Assembly (NCBI GenBank): GCA_009746045.1
Contig: RPFO01000403.1
Location: 98,124 to 162,123 of the forward strand
Origin: Mesostigma viride
Taxonomy: Eukaryota > Streptophyta > Mesostigmatophyceae > Mesostigmatales > Mesostigmataceae
DNA length: 64,000 nt
Direction: 5' to 3'
Positions 15,501 through 26,780 of the stretch are shown here, one piece after another. The notes under the pieces were generated by a model that was not told the DNA's origin, did not search any database, and worked only from the letters and a program-made list of their open reading frames with translations. Each line of letters starts with the position of its first letter. Position 1 is the first letter of the stretch. The position numbers were made by a program, and so were the translations under genes.

Positions 15501-17405
15501 GACCGCATGAGCAGGTGCAAGCAGGCACGTGGCTGCCCACGCGACCCACGACCCATGGTTGGCTTGCCGCGGAGACACACAGCAGGCACGTGGTTGCACT
15601 CGTTATCACAACTAAATGTCGCGCAACAAATATAATATTATAGAAATAGCACATCGAACAAGCGATGCGCAAGAAAATGCACGGGAAGCTAGCCGTTACT
15701 GCTGTGTGTGCAATGCAACACCAAGCTGCAAAAGAGCAACCCATATGAGCATGCATCCAGCCACAGTGCATGGGTGTCTGCCGTTTTATGCTTCCATGGC
15801 CCAGGTTTGCGCCAACCACCTTCGCTCCGATTGCCCTGCACACCACCCTGTTTTTGTATGCGTGCTACTGCTTGCGCGCAGCAGTGCCTGTCAAAGTAAT
15901 AGCTTGTCCTACGGTGGCCACCGCAACCACCACATGGTCACCCATCCACTTGCGCAGCACTCACAGCAGCACCAACCCCTCGTCACCCACCCCCTTGCCC
16001 AGCAAACCCAGCGACACCAAGCACTGGTCACCCACTACCATACGCAGCAAACACAGCGATGCCAACCTCTCCAGGCCACTCACCACCTTGCGCAGGACCA
16101 CGGCCTGGGAGATGCGAATGGCGCTCTCCGCGAGGGTAAATATTCCCATCGCGGTGATGGGCTGCCAGAACATGCGCAGCAGCACAGACGCCAGCGAGTA
16201 GCGCGGGTGAGCGCTCTTGGCCGTGCCGGCGGCCACTTGTCGCTGGTGCTCCGCGCGCCGCTGGATGGAGGATGCAAGGGGGGAGCATAGGGGGGACAGC
16301 AGTTGTGAAATTCACCGCGATAAGGGCAACACAAATGCAGCCAGAGCGTTGGGGGATGACAAAGCAAACGGGTGGTGCCTAGGCGGTTGCGGCAAACAGC
16401 CACGTTGGCCGGAACAGCCGGACCCCGCGCGAGAGGGCACGCTTGTAGAAGTAACTGTTGGGATGCGTCCAACGGAGGTGTGAGGCGTGTCCCGCCATTC
16501 CTGCGACGTCAAGTCGTGTGCGTCGAGCCCATGCGGGGGCTGCCTTGCTCACGAACCCAGCGCCAGGCATGCACATGCTGAGGGATCAACAGCCCTGCAA
16601 TGCAATCAACGGGCGTACCGCCTCACACAGCGATAGAATAACCAACGTTCTTGCGAGGGGATAAATGTTGGCCCAGGGGGTACCAGCCCACCTGACCAAA
16701 CCATATAGCAGGAATACGACTCCACCCTGTAGGCCACCCAATAGGCCGCCCACATCTCCCACAACCGATTAAAATAGCATCTTCGTGGCATGGTCCTCGC
16801 CTCACCCACGCCGCCCTACCTTCTCCACGTGTGCGGTCCACATCGTGTGCAGCTTGCTCCCCAGCACCTCGGCGTTCAATTTCTCGCGCAGCGTGCACAG
16901 GTCCTCGGGCTGCAGCGGGTGCTTGTACCCATACCCCACCAGGGGGGTCACCTGCATGCGCAAGTGCGTGCCCAGGAAGCCACAGGGGGGAGAACAGTTA
17001 TAAACTTCCAGCCATTTCGGTGTATGATTCTAGCGAAAAATGGGATTGATCCATATAAACAAGCTGGAACCGAGTAGAATTATATGTTTAAAACGACAAA
17101 ATATCTTGTTCTCCTCGCTAACGTACCCACGAGAAGGTGATTCTTCGCAGAAAGCCCCAATTCTCCTCGTTTGTGGGACGATACTTGCTTTTCTTCTGCT
17201 GCTCCGTCTGGCCGAACATGGTGTCCACTTCGTCCCCAAACATGCGGAATTCTTCGGACTTCCGGCCGGAAACAATGCCCATGGAATCCATACTGCCACT
17301 CTTTCTACGGCTGTTGTCACTATCAATCGAACTCAGCCCCGAACCTTGCTTTTCAAGGGCAGTGTCCGCATGCTGGTCTTCCATGGCAGGATTTTTTTCG
17401 CTCAT
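524..17405 (-). CDS. ABC transporter, subfamily C (MRP type), 5' half of gene
   Basis: ATP-driven membrane exporter of the ABCC family. Exons read from the minus strand: 17405-17127, 16951-16820, 16260-16084, 15206-15127, 14403-14324, 13858-13728, 13014-12910, 12442-12362, 11588-11500, 10336-10186, 9093-8998, 8307-7788, 6974-6898, 6525-6421, 4358-4300, 1949-1861, 1429-1345 and 627-524. All have GT-AG borders except a GC donor after the 4300 exon, and phases match at every junction but one (6421/4358), where a small exon seems missing. The N-terminus lacks TMD0 and enters at once the family's [13 protein letters not shown] segment, so this is a short MRP. TMD1 follows ([21 protein letters not shown]). 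NBD1 shows Walker A GKVGCGKSS, Q-loop PQQ, signature LSGGQ, Walker [13 protein letters not shown] and H-loop VTHQ. About 815 residues are visible; TMD2 and NBD2 should lie beyond base 1. Substrate cannot be told. Confidence 0.9.
636..838. repeat. Intronic minisatellite, about 39-bp units, 5 copies
   Basis: Five imperfect tandem units built on a GGGAGGGCAAGCACAGGCAT core and GGCAGCGCCCCC. The array begins next to the acceptor of the H-loop exon of the ABCC gene (exon edge at 627), and its units resemble that acceptor, so it may have grown from the splice junction. Confidence 0.85.
2506..3990. repeat. 14-bp satellite array, about 105 copies, in an ABCC intron
   Basis: Nearly uninterrupted tandem array of GAAACAACCSTAGY (S is C or G, Y is T or C). 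Most units are one of four types set by these two dimorphic positions; a few differ elsewhere (for example CTGTAG or GACGTAG). Some multi-unit blocks recur (for example 3400-3560 and 3930-3970), which suggests higher-order duplication. It lies in the 2.35-kb intron between the exons at 4300 and 1949. Short open frames through it are repeat artefacts. Confidence 0.97.
4976..5938. repeat. 53-bp satellite array, about 18 copies, in an ABCC intron
   Basis: Highly uniform direct repeats, each with one BamHI site (GGATCC) in TAGGATCCGTGACGATACA. Variation is nearly limited to two sites, ACAGTGACC or ACAATGACC and GGGATCATC or GGGTTCATC. The uniformity points to recent expansion or ongoing homogenisation. 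It lies in the intron between the Walker A exon (6525-6421) and the next recognised exon (4358-4300). Confidence 0.97.
10327..10745. repeat. Intronic duplications of an exon acceptor region plus 24-bp repeats
   Basis: Text around the acceptor of the ABCC exon 10336-10186 (CTTCTCGACACTGGCACACG) recurs in degraded form near 10410 and 10570, each followed by CGGCA and AAG-rich text. Further on, a unit containing CACTGTGGACCAAGGGCTT occurs three times (10673-10745). These are candidate decoy acceptors. Confidence 0.7.
11922..12215. repeat. 49-bp intronic minisatellite, 6 copies
   Basis: Six near-identical direct units starting at 11922, 11971, 12020, 12069, 12118 and 12167, each containing GGCCCGCCAACAGTCTCATG. 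They lie in the ABCC intron between exons 12442-12362 and 11588-11500. Confidence 0.95.
14926..15100. repeat. 43-bp intronic minisatellite, 4 copies
   Basis: Four near-identical AT-rich units with core ATGCTAGCATGATAGTAGTA. They lie just downstream, on the minus strand, of the donor of ABCC exon 15206-15127. Confidence 0.92.
15195..15430. repeat. Repeated copies of an ABCC exon acceptor
   Basis: The acceptor-exon boundary GTAGTTGATCTGGGCACA (exon edge at 15206) recurs at about 15267 and, diverged, at about 15412 (GTAGTCGATCTGGGCCCA), all within the upstream intron. The copies keep the CAG acceptor and the first codons of the exon, so they could be used as cryptic splice sites. Confidence 0.7.
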
Positions 17406-18210
17406 TTCTGTATTGAAATTCTAACGCGAGAGACAACCAGGCGGATGTGAAATGGAGCAGCAAACGAGATCTTTCCCTTGGCCTTGAAAAACTGCCATAG
17501 TCATCAGCCTCACAGTTTCTCAAAAGAATCGCGCATGCCTGCGTTCGGGCTTGTTCAGACGCTGCGCGGGTCCACACCCATCGAACTCAGTGTGCATACG
17601 AGCACAATCTTACAATCATGCAAAGTGCGAACGATTTCATGCCGCCGCTGTCCACGACACTTACGCACGGCAGTCCTCGGTGGCAAGTGGTTTGATGCCT
17701 TCTACGTGAATGCCTCCATTTTAGCATGTATGCCTTCCCGTTACACAATGATGAAGCCACGTTCCGGCCATCGCGGCCTATCAGCCATGTGACCGCAGAC
17801 AAACGATAAATTGCTTGAGGGCTGCACCCACGGCCACGTTGCTTACGCACGGTGCACGCACGGTACACAGTACATACCGAGTATAAATCAATAGCGGCCA
17901 GGAGTTGCTCTTTAGTAGCTTGATCCGTATGCCTAGGTTCCCTGGGTACGCGAAGGCTAAAGGATACCGTGACGCGTCAGCATGCACTGCTGATGAGCTG
18001 GCGAGACCATAGTGGCTGTCCGCCACAGTATGCAAAGACAACGCAATAATTATTGCAGACTGCGGTTGACCTACCCAACCACTTCATCATGGCGCGGCTT
18101 CCTCGGACGAATTAGATTAATATCCCACTCGAGGAGTTGACAAGACCTCTGCCTATGGTCGTGAGGAGGCTCTCTCGTACGTTTTCGAGGGCATTATCTA
18201 ACTGTGAGCC
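17406..18210. promoter_or_regulatory. Divergent intergenic interval between ABCC and PH genes
   Basis: About 800 bp separate the start codon of the minus-strand transporter from the start codon of the plus-strand PH gene, so both promoters must lie here. A TATAAA-like string occurs at 17882. No other motif stands out and no further gene is seen. Confidence 0.55.
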
Positions 18211-21200
18211 ATGGAAATGCGAGAAGCGCCCCAAGAGCTTTGCGGCTACCTGATGAAAAAGGGCGATGTCTTGAACATATGGCGTCGAAGATGGTGTACT
18301 TTGTCCATGTGTGGCGCATTAGAATTCCGAACCTCTCCGGCCCAAAAATTCCCTCGGGGCACTTTTTCCATTAACCGGGGGTGCATAGTGGAAAATATTC
18401 TGTAAGTATTTACTCCAGCTGCCGCTCGGGTCGAGACTCGGGTTAAGTTAAAATAATTATGTTCGTCAGAAACTCCTTTTGACGTACGTTGCAGCAAATT
18501 CTCGTTGATATAATGCACATGATGCCGGGGATCCTTCTAAAACCCTTGCAGATCCCCAGCGGCAAGTCCGGAGCAGTATTGTTTTCGTATCCTTTTATAA
18601 ACTTATGCCTACCTGGGCATGTTCGTTCGGGGAGCCACCATTGACGGTGAAGCGCAGGAGGCATGATTTGCTGTACACGTTAGCAAGTCTCCTGCGTAAG
18701 TTCTTGATAAATGCTGGCCTTGAGTAGAAAACGTTGCTTACCTTGGTCTTCTCCATCCCTCTTCCTGGTAGTTCCTGGCGTGGGCTTTTATCGTAGGAGG
18801 CAGCATGGATGTATGCTTGCGAAGCTTCAATAGCTTCAATAGCTTTGCAGCAACGCCGCTGCAATATGCCTCGACTTTTCTGCCTGCCGGTGAACTTGTC
18901 TTGTCCTGCTATAATCTGCGGCTTGTTATTGACCTGTTTTGTGGGTAACGTTGGGGGCCGATAGTTCCAGGCATTTTTACATTGGTTTTCTGGCAGTGCA
19001 TAATAACGCAGCTGATATTTTATAAGGCCTCGAATTGGGTGGGGCTGCTTGGCAGGGCTTCCCGCCTGCATGAATGAGTCCTGAAGTCTGCGAAGGTGTA
19101 TACTTCTTTTGAAAGTATGTATTGATTACAGCCAAGCTAGAACTTGGGAAAGCGACCCCTTATGTGCACGGGGGTAGCTTTCGCGAAGCCTAGAGCTCTC
19201 GTGTTGAGTACTCCTCTGCTGTACTTGTGAACGGCGGTACGTCTGCTCCCTGTTTGACGCCGGGGACATCTCAGCAGCAGGAAGGCCGATACGTGCACGC
19301 ACGCACGCGCACGCACACACACACGCACACACGAGCACGCACGCACTCAAAAGCACGCGTACACACACAAACACACAAGCACACGCGCATAAAAGCACAC
19401 ACACACACACACACTTCTCAGCAGAACAAATCGGAAGCCTCAGATGTCTCGTCAGCAGCGAGGTCAACTTTTTTCTAATGGTTATGCGAGCTCAAGAACC
19501 ATGCTGCCTCAGCTAATACCTCCCTGTATTTCCTCGTTTGACCATGCGGGGGTAGCCATGGACCTGTCAGTGTGTGGCGTACTATATCAAGGAGACAACC
19601 ACTGTACTGTATGGTCAACTATCCCGTAGTGGGTGCGGCCAGCGTGCGACCCTTGCCCCCACATGAACCTGTTCTCCCTTGCCCACAAACAATGAGACGT
19701 TTTGAGGAATACGCTTCCTTGACCATGAATGACGTGATGAGGGCGTTCCACTTGTGTGTGTGCTCGTGCGTGTGTGGGCGTGTGCGCACTGTGCGTGCAT
19801 GTGCGTGCGTGACAGTGTGCGTCACGGTGTGTGTGCACGTGGGTCTGGGTGGGTGGGTGAGAGAATGGCGCACCCACACATCCATGCTCTCGATTGCGCA
19901 TGCTTCCATGCCCCCACGGCTACAAGCATCTTTTGCATGACATCACGCTGGCATGGTATGGCCACCTTGCCCTGCCTTGCCGGTGCCACGGGGTCTTGTA
20001 TGGGCTGCCTTTCTCTCTTCTCCACCTCATCTCCTCTAGCCCTTCGTCTCTTCTCCACGTCTCTTCACTCGACGATTCTTTCTTTCCCACGCTCTCTGCC
20101 CTCTGTGTTCTCTCTTCTCTCTTCGCAATCGTCTTTTCTCGTCCTTCTCCTTGGGGGCGCTTGAGCACTGTCTCCCGCACCTGCTCTCCCCCTCCTAAAC
20201 ACCTTCCTTCACGGCGCGGCCCCGGCAGGCGTGCGCTGCCGCCAGCGGTGCCACTTTGTGATCCTGGCTGCAGAATGTGACAGCGCGCGCGACCATTGGG
20301 TAGACACACTTGCATCAGCAGCCGCCGCGTCCCCGCTCGCGTCCTGCGCGTCCTCACGAACCCACGGCCTGCCAGCACGTCACCATCCCCTGCATCATCA
20401 TCCATCCCCCCCGAAGCACGATTGGCCAACACGGCATCGTCGCCCGCCCATGCCTGAGGCAGCGCCCACCGGTGTACTAACAGAGCAGGCTGCATCCGGG
20501 GAATCCCTAGTTGGTGGCGAGGAGGCTTGGACCACGCCGGCTACTGGCAACCGTCACCAAGCATTGTCATCCTGCGAGCCGACTTCACGGTCGGGTGGTC
20601 AGTGGCATGGGGGCCATGGCGACTCCACGCAACGCCGCATGCAAAGGGGCCAGGGCGCATGCACCACAGCACCCAGCCAGGGAGGTCTATCCCCGTCCCA
20701 ACTCAGCTCAAACTTGGAAAGTTTGCCTCCCCACGGCTGCACCAACAGCTTGTCGTCCCGAACCTATGCTCCTTGTGCCATCAGCAGGTCAACCTGTGGC
20801 AGCCGCAGCGATGACAGCGACGATGATGGTGGCGGGCGACTCAGAAACAGGGATGGCCTGTGTGGCGAAGGGACTAAAGCAACGGGGAGGGATGATGGGA
20901 TGAGTGCAACACGTGGGGGTGGGGGTGGGGGAGAACAGCCACCCGCTCATGCTCGTACCAGCCCCACGCATGCTGTCCTGCACAGCTCCGTCCCGCTGGA
21001 TCAGCTACTGCCACCGGCACCGCCCGAACAAGGCAGTTTGTTTCATGACTATCCTTACAACATGGGATGCAGGAGCGTGTCATCAGCCAGGGTGCATGCA
21101 TGCGATGGTTGTACTGACCTGGGCAACAACGATGAGGGAAGAGGTGTGGACAACACGCGTGGTGGCGGTCGCCCGGCAATCGCCACGTGGTGTGAGTATA

Positions 21201-24200
21201 GCCAACCGCTCCGCTGGCCACTTCCGTGCGTTGCGAACCTAAACGGTCATGAATGTGGTGATGATGTCGTCAGGGGACGGAGTGCAGGTGGGATCGTCGC
21301 AGGGTTGGAAGGACAGCCCGAGTCCCCCTTGATGGTGTCCACCCCTTGTGGCGTGCTGGAGGACAGCGGGGAGGACGAGGACGAGGATGCTTATGCTGGT
21401 AGTTGCGTCAGGAGGCGGCCGTCGGGGCGTTATCATAGGAGAGTGGGTGCACGAAGTACAACAAGGAGGAATCATGGACAGGAGGGCGATGCTTGTAGGG
21501 GCGATAAAAATGGCCCTGATTGCCTCGATCGCCACCAACAGCAGCGGCATCACCAGCAAGAGCACAAGCAGCAGCAGCAGCAGGACGTGCCACATCGGCA
21601 GGAGGACAAACAGGATGTAGGCGGTGTGGCGGAAGCCAGCAGCAGCAACAGCAATGGCAGCGGCATGCTGCAGAGGATTGTGGACGTGCCTCTCTGGCTG
21701 TTCCGATCCGCCCCGTTTTCTTCGCCCCCACCGCCAGCTGCGGTTTCAACATCCCACCCACCAGCCACGATTGCAACGCAACACTTGCCTGGTGCGAGAG
21801 AGGTGTGTTCTGGCGAACAGCGTGGATGTGTCAGGGAGCCGAGGGGGGATGCTGGCAACTGCAACCACAGCACACCAACACCCACGTGCTCTGGCCCCTT
21901 GCACTCCGCTGGTGAAGCTGTTTTTGCTGGCCCGTCACCTCCCCGCCCTGGCCCGTCCTTGTCTACTTGTGTGGGCAGTGTCCCAGCCAGGGCGTGCAAC
22001 CATGGACAAGCGCCGCTGCCACATACCGATAGCACATCCTCCTCCTCATCCTTCGGGGCGTGGCCCTACCGTTTGAGCGACATGCTGTTTGGTGGCAGGG
22101 GAAACGACATGGGGTTCGGTGGCAGCCTGGTAACTGCTGCTGACTTGCGGGGTTACATGCCGACAGCGTCCTCATCACCATCATCCGTCACGGGACCTAC
22201 ACCTGCGCTGGCAGCGCCTGCGTCGCCTGCACTAACACCTGCCTCACCAGCAATGGACCCGACGCCAGCATGCCATGCACCGCCAGAATCGAGACACATT
22301 GCGTCGATCGCATTACCACTTGCCCCGTGGGAGTTGACACATCGCTTGCCGACAAGCAGCTCGTCCTTGTGCACGCTCGAGGGTCGATGCGTCGTCTCCA
22401 GGGAGGAGTACGACCACATTATCGGCATCTGGTGCGTGAGTGCGCGTGCATGCGTGCGTGCGTGCGTGGCTGACCACAGACTATCCTCTACAATTAAAAG
22501 TGTATCAAAAGCCACGGGATGCCCATGGGACCATGCTGCTGCTTGTTGGTTTGACGTATTGTTGTTGGATTAATGAGTTCAAGGCGGAGGAGAAAGGGGG
22601 TGCGGGGGTTGAAAAGGGCAACACGTAGCGGGTTTCAAGACTGCGTGCTTGCCCCCAGCCACTTTCACGCGTGCCGTATGCATGCCACCCTCCTGGTTAT
22701 AAACTTGCATGGACTTTTTTAATTCCTAGGAATATTCCGGGTTCTATCATTTATTGCTCTGTGTTAATGTGGGCTGCTTTGCGGCCGTCTAGCTGTCGCG
22801 TGTGCAAGCATACACCAGCGTGATGACGCACGCCAGGGCCTGATGGCGAAAGGTGAACGCATGCAAGTGTGTGTTCATGTCCACCGCCCCGCCTGTGTGT
22901 GCCGTCATCGTGTACATGTGCAACCACGCAGCGAGATGATGCGCGTGGCCATGCTTGCAAAGGACGAGCGCATCAGCGAGCTGCGAGGGGAGCTGAGGGA
23001 GAGCCAGCGGGAGGCCATCCGCGCGGAGATACGCGCGGAGCAGGTGACATAGATACATAGTGTATTATGCGTGCACGGTGTACATTGTAGTGAGTAAGTG
23101 AGAATAAGATGCGGATCAGGTACATAGGGCCCTGTATGATGGGTGCACGGTATACCTTATAGTGAGATGCGCGCGGAGCACATACAAACATTAATGACGA
23201 CAAGCACACTGAATTATCCATGGCAGGGCTGAATGCGCGCCGAGCAGGTAGGGCACGATGTGATGTGTGATGCACGTACGCAACCATTATTAGCTTGTAT
23301 AGAGGTGTGCATGTCACCCCCTTGCTGGTGGTGTGGCCTGAAGGAGCCAGCAGGAGAGAAAGGACACGGTGATGTGCGCACTGTAGCTTATAGATATGTT
23401 CACTGTAGAGAGGTTCGCACACGATAGCGTTGCTGCCAAGGGTTACAATATAGTGGGCACACGCCTTGCGCCTGGTGGGCAGTGCCACCCACGTGACTCC
23501 ATACATGCATGGCTAGGTTGTGTGCCTTGTGACAGTGACCAGCAGCACACGTGTGCACGTACAGGGAGATGGGTTGGGCGCTTCTGTCAGTGGGCATAGC
23601 TGGACCGTATCGATCGTTCAGCCATGCCCACTCATGAAAATGATCGTGCTGTACGTGGGAATTGGGGAGAGACCGCAATGCGGAGACGTACGCGGTGTGC
23701 CGGTAATTAATTGGCAAGTGGTGGACATGCCGTATATGCATGTCAGTTGGATGGCGATGCAGTATGTGAGTCCTGATCAATACACCGGGCTGCTAAGCAT
23801 GTGGCGCAGTGCATGAATGATCTGGCACCCGGCACCATGCGCATTTTTCTGGAACAGCACAAATTTTGCTGGATTCTAATCAAGGCTGGCATCACAATGG
23901 ATGGTCCCGCGAAACACAAAAGCTATGGTCCGGTCACTAGTCAGAAGCAAGCTCTTAGCACTAGCTAGGCCTGATGGCGGCAAGATTGGCAGCTTTTTAT
24001 GAGGCCAGATCCGCAGGTCCTCAGTTCTAGCATGATTAGACCATGATGACGCCAGCGATGACTGTTGAGATCATGTCAATGGTGGTGGACTGGTGGCGGC
24101 GGCGGCGGCGGTGGTGGTGGCATGAAATATTGTCTCAATGAGCCACACAGGCACATGCCAATGGATCTTGCTATTCACACTTCAATGCCACATCCCCGTT

Positions 24201-25417
24201 TAATGTGATGCCTTGCATCGCATCATGCATTGCCTGTCATTGTTACACCTCTTCCGGCTCACAATCAACCCGTGCACGCGCAGGCGGACGGCGCGCTAAC
24301 GGCCACCAGCAACCAGCACCGCGCGTGGGCCACCGCGTTGGAGACCAGCCAGGGGGAGGCGGCGGCCCTCAGGGATCGAGTGGGACAGCTGGAGGCGCGG
24401 CTGCAGCAGGTGAGCATGCCGGTGGCCAGTTGCCTTCTCTTACACTTAGGCGCTCCATTCTTCTGGGCATGTTAAACAAAAGTCGGTTGGAGACCCCCCC
24501 ATATCTAGATAAGACCTCATTGGGCCCTCGGAGTCTTCTTCAGGGCCCTGAGTCTTGTACACAGAATGCACACGCTGCTTGGCAGGCAGTAAATCTGCAC
24601 AACCTGCTAGAACTGGCTGACGGACTGCACTCTATACAGCTTGTTCAGACTGCACCAGCATGTCACTGAAGGATCCCTGTCGTCCACAAGCGGCCGGCCA
24701 CACTCTTGTGAGCCGTGCATCAGCTGCGCCCGGCCCCACGTGTGCCTCCTTTTTGGATCCGGTCATTAAAAAGACCTGCTGCACTTGTGCCTCACCTTGC
24801 ATGCAAGAATATGAGTTTTCTTTTGCTTGGTTTGCAATTGCCATGCGTCTGACCCGGCGGCATCCGTCTTACTCAATCGGGAATTGAGCAGAGCGAGGGA
24901 GACAAGCGGGCATTGGGGGAGCGGCTGATAAAGGTGAGGGTGGCCTGTTGGGGCATGCAGTGATCGATGATCTTTTCATTTTTGTTTTGGATCAATTGCA
25001 CTGTGGTTGTACAGTTTGTATACATATGTCAAGGCATTCAACGTGTCTGATCCATGCTAGGAGCCTGCTGCAGCATACCTAATGGCTGCAGTTAAATCTC
25101 AGTTTTGTACGTGATTGCAGTAGTTAAGTGTGAGATCATCTTGACTGGTTCTTATACTGCGGCCTGTGAGATTGGCGGATTATGCAGGGGGAACTGATGT
25201 CAGACATGGGGGGGAGGGGGGGGGGGGGGGGAGAGATCTTAGTTAATGTCAGGTCAGTATACCGGTGTGCCCTTTGTGGACATGCCCCAGGTCATCATTC
25301 ATGAAACCTTTCATATGTTGTACCATTGAAACGCAGGCGTCGGCGGAGCGTGACCACGAGCGCGGCATGAAGGAGGGGGCCGAGCGGCGGGCTGCGGAGC
25401 TGGAGGTAAGAGGGAGG

Positions 25418-25511
<94 letters not shown>

Positions 25512-26060
25512 GAGAGAGAGAAAGAGTGTGTGTGTGTGTGTACGTGTGTGTGCGCGCACGGTAGGAGTGCACCGTGCACGAATACCTGTAATTTGAGCGC
25601 ATGGCATGCGCGGTGGTCACCCTCCTGTAGCGGTGTTTGTAACAAACTAGCATAGCAGATGCCGAGTACGGTTCAAGGGTTAAGGCTGCTTCATGCGCTC
25701 ATCATCCAGAGGCCACGGAAACTGGCTTGGATCTCAGTGAGAGGATCCGATTTGGGAGAATAGGCCCGATAGTGGCTGGTGCAACTGCCGCTTACAACAA
25801 GCGCCCATATTACGCTTGCCAAGCACATTTTGCTGTTAATTGCTGGGCTGCATGTATGCCTTCGAATTCTCTGCGTGGTGACACACACTGGCACTGACTT
25901 ATCTCGATCACTTAACTGGGTCATCCCGGGTGACTCCCTTGCATACTATACATCTGCCCTTGTTCATATATACGTCCATAATACTAAACAGAGGGAGATC
26001 AAGGGGGTGATGCTGGGGATGCGGGAGAGAGAAGAGCTGCTACGGCCCGTCTGGAATTGA
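18211..26060 (+). CDS. PH-domain protein with long disordered region and coiled-coil tail
   Basis: Eight exons with matching phases: 18211-18401, 18552-18586, 20229-22431, 22932-23043, 24284-24409, 24892-24933, 25337-25405 and 25992-26060; about 948 residues. Residues about 10-110 form a pleckstrin homology fold: [23 protein letters not shown] across the exon 2/3 joint, and the closing helix with the invariant Trp ([11 protein letters not shown]). PH domains bind phosphoinositides or proteins at membranes. Exon 3 adds about 690 low-complexity residues rich in Ser, Pro, Gly and His, with a Gln/His run near 21540-21590. The later exons are charged heptad-like helices ([23 protein letters not shown]), a likely coiled coil. 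The stop lies just before LINE debris at 26081, so the native 3' end may have been cut off and replaced. No known orthologue is recognised. Confidence 0.75.
18587..20228. other. Large intron with dinucleotide repeats
   Basis: Intron 2 of the PH gene. It holds a CA/CG-rich simple repeat (about 19290-19412), a GT/GC-rich stretch (19750-19860) and a pyrimidine-rich end before the acceptor CCGGCAG at 20222-20228. No other coding signal was found. Confidence 0.65.
23040..23260. repeat. Intronic copies of an exon donor junction
   Basis: The end of the PH-gene exon and its donor (GCGCGGAGCAGGT at 23043/23044) are echoed at about 23110 (GCGGATCAGGTACAT), 23165 (GCGCGCGGAGCACAT) and 23230 (GCGCGCCGAGCAGGT), with shared text between (GTGCACGGT, TAGTGAG). 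This is a degenerate tandem array grown from the splice junction. Confidence 0.65.
25408..25545. repeat. GA microsatellite directly after a splice donor
   Basis: About 60 GA units start a few bases after the donor GTAAGAGG of the PH-gene exon ending at 25405 and pass into GT/GC repeats. The purine run is intronic on the sense strand. Open frames through it are artefacts. Confidence 0.95.
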
Positions 26061-26080
26061 AGATTATACGGCCCGTCTGG

Positions 26081-26440
26081 AATTAAAATTAATTAAGAGA
26101 CACGTGACTGCGTCACGTGAGCATAAGTCCTCAGTGGGAGGGCGACGTGGGATGGAATGGATGCTGTAAGCTATCTAGGTCCTAGTTACATGCAGGGTTG
26201 GGGCACCACGGCCCGAATCGCTATGAATGCCATACGCGGTCACACGCGGAGCCCCCACAGACTTGGGGGTGGTCTCCTTCATCACTACTTGCCATCTATC
26301 CTTGTGTACCATCTGCCTCCATATTACAGACAATCCAGGAGGCTGCCCGGGTGTGAGTGTCGTCCAGGGTAGCACATCCAGGGAAGAAAGGATGACCTTG
26401 GTCAATCAGGGATGCAGCCAGGAGCATTTGCGCCCATTGG
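26081..26440 (-). mobile_element. LINE 3'-end fragment (antisense)
   Basis: Starts with TTAA-type tail repeats and the palindrome CACGTGACTGCGTCACGTG, then sequence nearly the same as 33825-34200, where it lies beyond the ORF2 end of a larger LINE copy. It abuts the last PH-gene exon. A direct duplication of ACGGCCCGTCTGGAATT (26041 and 26069) lies at the junction. Confidence 0.75.
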
Positions 26441-26780
26441 AACTATGTAAGCTGGCCGGGCACAGATATTGAGGCGATATACACCTTACGTTCCACGTAT
26501 ATTCTTATCGACTAGTTGGTTGTACACCGTTTCCTAAGCACCAAACACAGCTGTCTGCTTTTGTTTCCAGTGGTACTGCGCAGCAGTTTCCCCCAGAATT
26601 ATTTTGTTTCTTTTTCAGGTGGTAAATTGTCGAGAAAATTTGTTAAAACTGCATGGGAGTTTACATCCAAGCATACACTTGCATGCTCGCACAGGCTCGC
26701 ACGTACATGAGCTTGCCGCCCAGGTCATTAAAATTAGGCTCGTATATACGTTTAAAAATATAGTTAATTACATCAGAGGA
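26441..26780. other. Spacer between PH gene remnant and LINE, nothing assigned
   Basis: No gene or repeat is recognised. A short open stretch near 26604-26795 has no recognisable domain. Confidence 0.4.

Noticed and set aside
25249-25653. Ser/Leu-repeat and Arg/Glu-repeat open frames
   Set aside because: They are translations of the GA microsatellite in both directions.
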